From NCBI RefSeq assembly GCF_022201045.2, contig NC_068561.1, positions 2,567,001 through 2,631,000 of the forward strand: 64,000 nt of DNA, read 5' to 3'. The notes beneath the pieces were generated by a model, which did no database searches, had not been told where the DNA came from, and saw only the letters and a program-made list of their open reading frames with translations. The first letter of the stretch is position 1. Every line of letters begins with the position of its first letter. The translations under genes and the position numbers were made by a program. Positions 58,618-64,000 of this stretch are shown piece by piece. The stretch comes from Citrus sinensis. Taxonomy: Eukaryota > Streptophyta > Magnoliopsida > Sapindales > Rutaceae.

Positions 58618-58998
58618 CTTTTTATCTTTTCAGCCGGTTAATCATCTTTTCGCGGCCGACCCCTTCAATTTTTGGAGACAAATAGGGTGGTCAAGTTCCG
58701 GAGGAGCTTGGGGGCGTTTTTTGACCCTTAATTTCGAATTTTTCTTGTATTTTGACACATTTTTAAGATTACAATTTTTTTGACCCTCGTCGTCAGCCGG
58801 TTAATCATCTTTTCGCGGCCGGCCCCTTCACTTTTGCGTGCGTTAGCGGGTTTCGACCGCCGCGCGCGGGTCTCCTCGGGGCACCTCGGACCCGCCGGGG
58901 AGCGGGGAAAGGGCCGCGGAGGGATGAATTGTGCGGCGGCCGAGTCGGGGCAGGCGAGGGGGGCACGGGTTAAGTAGATTTGCAGTGCACATGCTGAT

Positions 58999-59118
58999 GG
59001 GTGCGACCATACCAGCACTAATGCACCGGATCCCATCAGAACTCCGCAGTTAAGCGTGCTTGGGCGAGAGCAGTACTAAGATGGGTGACCTCTTGGGAAG
59101 TCCTCGTGTTGCACCCCT
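58999..59118 (+). rRNA. 5S ribosomal RNA, copy 119
   Basis: 501-bp step: CGCGCGCGGGTCTCCTCGGG replaces the usual GC-rich stretch near 58861. Gene same as copy 1; T form. Confidence 0.97.
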
Positions 59119-59496
59119 CTTTTTATCTTTTCAGCCGGTTAATCATCTTTTCGCGGCCGACCCCTTCAATTTTTGGAGACAAATAGGGTGGTCAAGTTCC
59201 GGAGGAGCTTGGGGGCGTTTTTTGACCCTTAATTTCGAATTTTTCTTGTATTTTGACACATTTTTAAGATTACAATTTTTTTGACCCTCGTCGTCAGCCG
59301 GTTAATCATCTTTTCGGCCGCGGCCCCTTCACTTTTGCGTGCGTTAGAGGGTTTCGATCGCCGGCGCGGTTCTCCGGGGCAGCTCGGACCCGCCGGGGAG
59401 CGGGGAAAGGGCCGCGGAGGGATGAATTGTGCGGCGGCCGAGTCGGGGCAGGCGAGGGGGGCACGGGTTAAGTAGATTTGCAGTGCACATGCTGAT

Positions 59497-59616
59497 GGGT
59501 GCGACCATACCAGCACTAATGCACCGGATCCCATCAGAACTCCGCAGTTAAGCGTGCTTGGGCGAGAGCAGTACTAAGATGGGTGACCTCTTGGGAAGTC
59601 CTCGTGTTGCACCCCT
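59497..59616 (+). rRNA. 5S ribosomal RNA, copy 120
   Basis: 498-bp step; second motif altered (TTTTCGGCCGCGGCCCC) with several substitutions at 59340-59385; gene same as copy 1; short form. Confidence 0.97.
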
Positions 59617-59993
59617 CTTTTTATCTTTTCAGCCGGTTAATCATCTTTTCGCGGCCGACCCCTTCAATTTTGGAGACAAATAGGGTGGTCAAGTTCCGGA
59701 GGAGCTTGGGGCGTTTTTTGACCCTTAATTTCGAATTTTTCTTGTATTTTGACACATTTTTAAGATTACAATTTTTTTGACCCTCGTCGTCAGCCGTTAA
59801 TCATCTTTTCGCGGCCGGCCCCTTCACTTTTGCGTGCGTTAGCGGGTTTCGACCGCCGGCGCGGGGTCTCCCGGGCACCTCGGACCCGCCGGGGAGCGGG
59901 GAAAGGGCCGCGGAGGGAGGAATTGTGCGGCGGCCGAGTCGGGGCAGGCGAGGGGGGGCACGGGTTAAGTAGATTTGCAGTGCACATGCTGAT

Positions 59994-60114
59994 GGGTGCG
60001 ACCATACCAGCACTAATGCACCGGATCCCATCAGAACTCCGCAGTTAAGGTGCTTGGGCGAGAGCAGTACTAAGATGGGTGACCCTCTTGGGAAGTCCCT
60101 CGTGTTGCACCCAT
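59994..60114 (+). rRNA. 5S ribosomal RNA, copy 121, several indels
   Basis: 497-bp step. A C is lost after box A's TTAAG, Cs are gained in box C and in GTCCCTCG, and the 3' end reads CACCCATC. It lies at the start of the indel-dense stretch, so the changes may be sequence errors. Confidence 0.7.
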
Positions 60115-60497
60115 CTTTTTATCTTTTCAGCCGGGTTAATCATCTTTTCGCGGCCGACCCCTTCAATTTATGGAGACACAATAGGTGGTCACGTTCCGGA
60201 GGAGCTTGGGGGCGTTTTTTTGACCCTTAATTTCGAATTTTTTCTTGTATTTTGACACATTTTTAAGATTACAAATTTTTTGACCCTCGTCGTCAGCCGG
60301 GTAATCATCTTTTCGCGGCCGGCCCCTTCACTTTTGCGTGCGTTAGCGGGTTTCGACCGCCGGAGCGGGGTCTCGGGGCACCTCGGACCGCCGGGGAGGG
60401 GGGGGAAAGGGCCGCGGAGGGATGAATTGTGCGGCGGCCGAGTCGGGGCAGGCGAGGGGGGCACGGGTTAAGTAGATTTGCAGTGCACATGCTGATC

Positions 60498-60621
60498 GGG
60501 TGCAGACCATACCAGCACTAATGCACGGATCCCATCAGAACTCGCAGTTATAAGCGTGCTTGGGCGAGAGCAGTAAGTCTAAGATGGGTGACCTCTTGGG
60601 AAGTCCTCGTGTTGCACCCCT
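60498..60621 (+). rRNA. 5S ribosomal RNA, copy 122, damaged or misread
   Basis: 504-bp step, 124 nt. Insertions near bases 6, 50 and 76 and two lost Cs break box A and the stems as written. Possibly an intact gene behind a poor consensus. Confidence 0.6.
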
Positions 60622-61013
60622 CTTTTTATCTTTTCAGCGGGTTAATCATCTTTTCGCGGCCCCGACCCCTTCAATTTTTGGAGACAAAAGGGTGGTCCAG
60701 TTCGGCGGAGCTTGGGGCGTTTTTTGACCTTCAATTCGAATTTTTCTTGTATTTTGACACATTTTTACAGATTACAACTTTTTTTTGACCCTCGTCGTCA
60801 GCGGTTAAATCACTTTCTCTTTTCGCGGCACGGCCCTCACTTTTGCGCTGCGTTAGCGTGGTTACGACGCCGGCGCGGGGTCTCCGGGGCACCTCGGACC
60901 CGCGGGGAGCGGGGGGAAGAAAGGGCCTCGGAGGGCATGAATTGTGCGGCGGCCGAGTCGAGGGCAGGCGAGGGGGGCACGGGTTTAAGTAGATTTGCAG
61001 TGCACATGCTGAT

Positions 61014-61135
61014 GGGTGCGACCATACCAGCACTAATGCACCGGAATACCCATCAGAACTCCGCAGTTAAGCGTGCTTGGGCGAGAGCAGTACTAAGATG
61101 GGTGACCTCTTGGGAAGTCCTCGTGTTGCACCCCT
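61014..61135 (+). rRNA. 5S ribosomal RNA, copy 123, two-base gain
   Basis: 516-bp step, 122 nt: GGAATACCCATC replaces GGATCCCATC. The internal promoter is whole. Confidence 0.7.
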
Positions 61136-61536
61136 CTTTTTATTTTTCAGCCGGGTTAATCATCTTTTGCGGCCGACCCCTTTCAATTTTTGGAGACCAA
61201 TAGGGTGGTCAAGTTCGGAGGAGCTTGGGGGGTTTTTTGACCCTTAATTACGAATTTTCTCTTGTATTTGACACATTTTTAAGATTACAATTTTTTTGAC
61301 CCTCGTCGTCAGCCGGTTAATCATTCCTTTTCGCGGCCGGCCCCTTCACTTTTTGCGTGCGTTAGCGGGTTTCGACCGCCGGCGCGGGCGTCTCCGGGGC
61401 ACCTCGGACCGCCGGGGGGGGGAGGCCCCCCCCCCCGGGGGAAAGGGCCCCCCGCGGAGGGATGAATTGTGCGGCGGGCCGAGTCGGGGCAGGCGAGGGG
61501 GGCACGGGTAAGTAGATTTGCAGTGCACATGCTGAT

Positions 61537-61656
61537 GGGTGCGACCATACCAGCACTAATGCACCGGATCCCATAGAACTCCGCAGTTAGCGTGCTTGGG
61601 CAGAGAAGCAGTACTAAGATGGGTGACCTCTTGGAAGTCCTCGTGTTGCAACCCCT
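61537..61656 (+). rRNA. 5S ribosomal RNA, copy 124, scattered indels
   Basis: 523-bp step. Single losses (CATAGAACT, GTTAGCG, CTTGGAAG) and gains (CAGAGAAGCAG, TTGCAACCC) happen to balance to 120 nt. Box A and box C are affected. Confidence 0.62.
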
Positions 61657-62039
61657 CTTTTTATCTTTTCAGCCGGTTAATCATCTTTTCGCGGCCGACC
61701 CCTTCAATTTTTGGAGACAAATAGGGGGGTCAAGTTCCGGAGGAGCTTGGGGGCGTTTTTTGACCCTTAATTTCGAATTTTTCTTGTATTTTGAACATTT
61801 TTAAGATTACAATTTTTTTGACCCTCGTCGTCAGCCGGTGTAATCATCTTTTCGCGGCCGGCCCCTTCACTTTTGCGTGCGATTAGCGGGTTTCGACCGC
61901 CGGCGCGGGGTCTCCGGGGCACCCTCGGACCCGCGGGGAGCGGGGAAAGGGCCGCGGAGGGATGAATTGTGCGGCGGCCGAGTCGGGGCAGGCGAGGGGG
62001 GGCACGGGTTTAAAGTAGATTTGCAGTGCACATGCTGAT

Positions 62040-62159
62040 GGGTGCGACCATACCAGCACTAATGCACCGGATCCCATCAGACTCCGCAGTTAAGCGTGCT
62101 TGGGCGAGAGCAAGTACTAAGATGGGTGACCTCTTGGGAAGTCCTCGTGTTGCACCCCT
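62040..62159 (+). rRNA. 5S ribosomal RNA, copy 125, two indels
   Basis: 503-bp step. One A lost in CAGACTCCG and one A gained in GCAAGTACT; otherwise like copy 1. Confidence 0.72.
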
Positions 62160-62537
62160 CTTTTTATCTTTTCAGCCGGTTACTCATCTTTTCGCGGCCG
62201 ACCCCCTTCAATTTTTGGAGACAAATAGGGTGGTCAAGTTCCGGAGGAGCTTGGGGGCGTTTTTTGACCCTTAATTTCGAATTTTCTTGTATTTTGACAC
62301 ATTTTAAGATTACAATTTTTTTGACCCTCGTCGTCAGCCGGTTAATCATCTTTTCGCGGCCGCCCCTTCACTTTTGCGTGCGTTAGCGGGTTTCGAACGA
62401 CCGCCGCGCGGGTCTCCGGGGCACCTCGGACCCGCCGGGGAGCGGGGAAAGGGCCGCGGAGGGATGAATTGTGCGGCGGCCGAGTCGGGGCAGGCGAGGG
62501 GGCACGGGTTAAGTAGATTTGCAGTGCACATGCTGAT

Positions 62538-62657
62538 GGGTGCGACCATACCAGCACTAATGCACCGGATCCCATCAGAACTCCGCAGTTAAGCGTGCTT
62601 GGGCGAGAGCAGTACTAAGATGGGTGACCTCTTGGGAAGTCCTCGTGTTGCACCCCT
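62538..62657 (+). rRNA. 5S ribosomal RNA, copy 126
   Basis: 498-bp step; gene same as copy 1; T form. First clean gene after the indel-dense stretch. Confidence 0.97.
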
Positions 62658-63036
62658 CTTTTTATCTTTTCAGCCGGTTAATCATCTTTTCGCGGCCGAC
62701 CCCTTCAATTTTTGGAGACAAATAGGGTGGTCAAGTTCCGGAGGAGCTTGGGGGCGTTTTTTGACCCTTAATTTCGAATTTTTCTTGTATTTTGACACAT
62801 TTTTAAGATTACAATTTTTTTGACCCTCGTCGTCAGCCGGTTAATCATCTTTTCGCGGCCGGCCCCTTCACTTTTGCGTGCGTTAGCGGGTTTCGACCGC
62901 CGGCGCGGGGTCTCCGGGGCACCTCGGACCCGCCGGGGAGCGGGGAAAGGGCCGCGGAGGGATGAATTGTGCGGCGGCCGAGTCGGGGCAGGCGAGGGGG
63001 GCACGGGTTAAGTAGATTTGCAGTGCACATGCTGAT

Positions 63037-63133
63037 GGGTGCGACCATACCAGCACTAATGCACCGGATCCCATCAGAACTCCGCAGTTAAGCGTGCTTG
63101 GGCGAGAGCAGTACTAAGATGGGTTGCACCCCT
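63037..63133 (+). pseudogene. 5S rRNA pseudogene, copy 127 (23-nt internal deletion)
   Basis: 499-bp step. The gene runs from GATGGGT straight into TGCACCCCT, losing 23 nt that cover the right part of box C and the 3' strands of the helix IV/V arm. It is 97 nt. TFIIIA binding and folding should fail. GT stands at the end of both the kept left edge and the lost piece, as in a short-homology deletion. The flanking spacers are clean, so a real deletion is more likely here than a misread. Confidence 0.85.
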
Positions 63134-63512
63134 CTTTTTATCTTTTCAGCCGGTTAATCATCTTTTCGCGGCCGACCCCTTCAATTTTTGGAGACAAATA
63201 GGGTGGTCAAGTTCCGGAGGAGCTTGGGGGCGTTTTTTGACCCTTAATTTCGAATTTTTCTTGTATTTTGACACATTTTTAAGATTACAATTTTTTTGAC
63301 CCTCGTCGTCAGCCGGTTAATCATCTTTTCGCGGCCGGCCCCTTCACTTTTGCGTGCGTTAGCGGGTTTCGACCGCCGGCGCGGGGTCTCCGGGGCACCT
63401 CGGACCCGCCGGGGAGCGGGGAAAGGGCCGCGGAGGGATGAATTGTGCGGCGGCCGAGTCGGGGCAGGCGAGGGGGGCACGGGTTAAGTAGATTTGCAGT
63501 GCACATGCTGAT

Positions 63513-63636
63513 GGGTGCGACCATACCAGCACTAATGCACCGGACCATCAGAACTCCGCATCTAAGCGTTAAGCGTGCTTGGCGAGAGCAGTACTAAGAT
63601 GGGTGACCTCTTGGGAAGTCCTCGTGTTGCACCCCT
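63513..63636 (+). pseudogene. 5S rRNA pseudogene, copy 128 (rearranged box A region)
   Basis: 476-bp step, which reflects the deletion in copy 127. Two bases are lost in CGGACCATC, about eight are gained just before box A with a second TAAGCG (CATCTAAGCGTTAAGCG), and one G is lost after box A. The first terminator run is only T3. A complete box A still follows the gain. It may be poorly transcribed; a consensus error is also possible because it lies close to the indel-dense stretch. Confidence 0.65.
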
Positions 63637-64000
63637 CTTTATCTTTTCAGCCGTTAATCATCTTTTCGCGGCCGACCCCTTCAATTTTGGAGACAAATAG
63701 GGTGGTCAAGTTCCGGAGGAGCTTGGGGGGTTTTTTTGACCCTTAATTTCGAATTTTTCTTGTATTTTGACACATTTTTAAGATTACAATTTTTTTGACC
63801 CTCGTCGTCAGCCGTTAATCATCTTTTCGCGGCCGGCCCCTTCACTTTTGCGTGCGTTAGCGGGTTTCGACCGCCGGCGCGGGGTCTCCGGGGCACCTCG
63901 GACCCGCCGGGAGCGGGGAAAGGGCCGCGGAGGGATGAATTGTGCGGCGGCCGAGTCGGGGCAGGCGAGGGGGGCACGGGTTAAGTAGATTTGCAGTGCA
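63637..64000 (+). other. Partial 5S spacer at right edge
   Basis: Both 37-nt motifs have lost one G (CAGCCGTTAATC). The short form and a GGGGGTTTTTTTG variant are present, and the G-tract block has lost one G. The window stops at GCAGTGCA, 9 bp short of the next gene start. No gene is seen. Confidence 0.85.

Larger units (their letters stand above)
45681..59990 (+). repeat. Mixed block, copies 92-120, G form giving way to T form
   Basis: Copies 93-109 are followed by the G form except 98 and 101 (T form) and 99 (CACTTGTTGG). From copy 110 on, no G form is found; units are T form, short form or altered. The switch lies between copies 109 and 110. Confidence 0.75.
59991..62410 (+). other. Indel-dense stretch, copies 121-125, probable sequence errors
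   Basis: Single-base gains and losses are scattered evenly over genes and spacers, many in homopolymers, with units of 503-523 bp. The strangest spot is 61411-61440, where the G-tract block reads as long alternating G and C runs. Units on both sides are clean. Read as low-quality consensus rather than real decay. Confidence 0.65.
1..64000 (+). repeat. Tandem 5S rDNA array, 128 gene copies, unit usually 499 bp
   Basis: The window is filled end to end by one direct repeat. Gene starts were placed one by one; start-to-start distance is 499 bp in most units and ranges from 476 to 523 bp. All copies have the same orientation. The array runs off both ends. Seen directly: the gene, its internal promoter and a T-run after each copy. 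Known: plants keep 5S genes in such arrays, transcribed by RNA polymerase III and homogenised by unequal exchange and conversion. Inferred: this is a nuclear chromosome segment of a land plant, probably an angiosperm. No linked 35S rDNA is visible. Confidence 0.98.

Noticed and set aside
61411-61440. Special G/C-run structure in one unit
   Set aside because: It lies inside the indel-dense stretch and looks like homopolymer misreading of the ordinary G-tract block.
1-64000. CRISPR array
   Set aside because: The period is about 499 bp with the whole unit conserved, and the repeated part is a plant 5S gene.
1-64000. Cassandra-type LTR elements, which carry 5S-like sequence
   Set aside because: Complete 5S genes follow one another with one constant spacer; there are no LTR pairs, primer-binding sites or target duplications.
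1-64000. 5S genes linked to 35S rDNA (L-type arrangement)
   Set aside because: No 18S, 5.8S or 25S sequence is seen in any spacer.
1-64000. Centromere or telomere satellite
   Set aside because: The unit holds a full 5S gene with promoter and terminator; no telomere repeat or typical 150-180-bp satellite period is present.
1-64000. A previously undescribed multi-gene system
   Set aside because: There is no protein gene and no second RNA gene; all sequence is accounted for by 5S units and their variants.

Overview
The whole window is one tandem array of plant 5S ribosomal RNA genes. No protein-coding gene, tRNA, CRISPR array or mobile element could be supported. The 120-nt gene is read on the + strand 128 times, head to tail, first at 167 and last at 63513. 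The usual unit is 499 bp: 120 bp of gene plus 379 bp of spacer. Both ends of the window lie inside the array, so neither array boundary is visible, and the next gene would start about 10 bp past the right end. The gene has the land-plant 5S form (land-plant internal promoter, 120 nt, a T-run just downstream) and is closer to the common angiosperm sequence than to the pine type. I cannot name the family or species. No 18S, 5.8S or 25S sequence is present, so this is a separate (S-type) 5S locus as far as the window shows.

Layout by region. 1-16480 (copies 1-33): units essentially identical, apart from one G lost from a G-run before copies 9, 14 and 18. 16481-31550 (copies 34-64): the most varied part, with unit lengths from 479 to 503 bp, small substitution patches, a 19-bp spacer deletion before copy 52 and four genes with a one-base length change. 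31551-45680 (copies 65-91): again nearly uniform, with a few odd spacers (around copies 69, 75-77 and 79). 45681-59990 (copies 92-120): uniform up to about 54.6 kb, then all units carry a different spacer variant (T form). 59991-62410 (copies 121-125): dense scattered single-base indels in genes and spacers alike, which looks more like unpolished sequence than evolution. 62411-64000: one clean gene, one gene with a 23-nt internal deletion (copy 127) and one rearranged gene (copy 128).

Each unit has an AT-rich box near -28, a GC at -12, the internal promoter (box A, intermediate element, box C), a T5 terminator followed by a T4 run, an AT-rich spacer part with longer T-runs, two copies of a 37-nt motif 163 bp apart, and a GC-rich part with a good quadruplex-type G motif. 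Transcription would be by RNA polymerase III with TFIIIA, and the product joins the large ribosomal subunit. The observations most worth checking are a compensated base-pair change (A81:U95) fixed in the whole array, the indel and patch hot spots at the two 37-nt motifs, and the block-wise pattern of homogenisation. I found no new biological system here.
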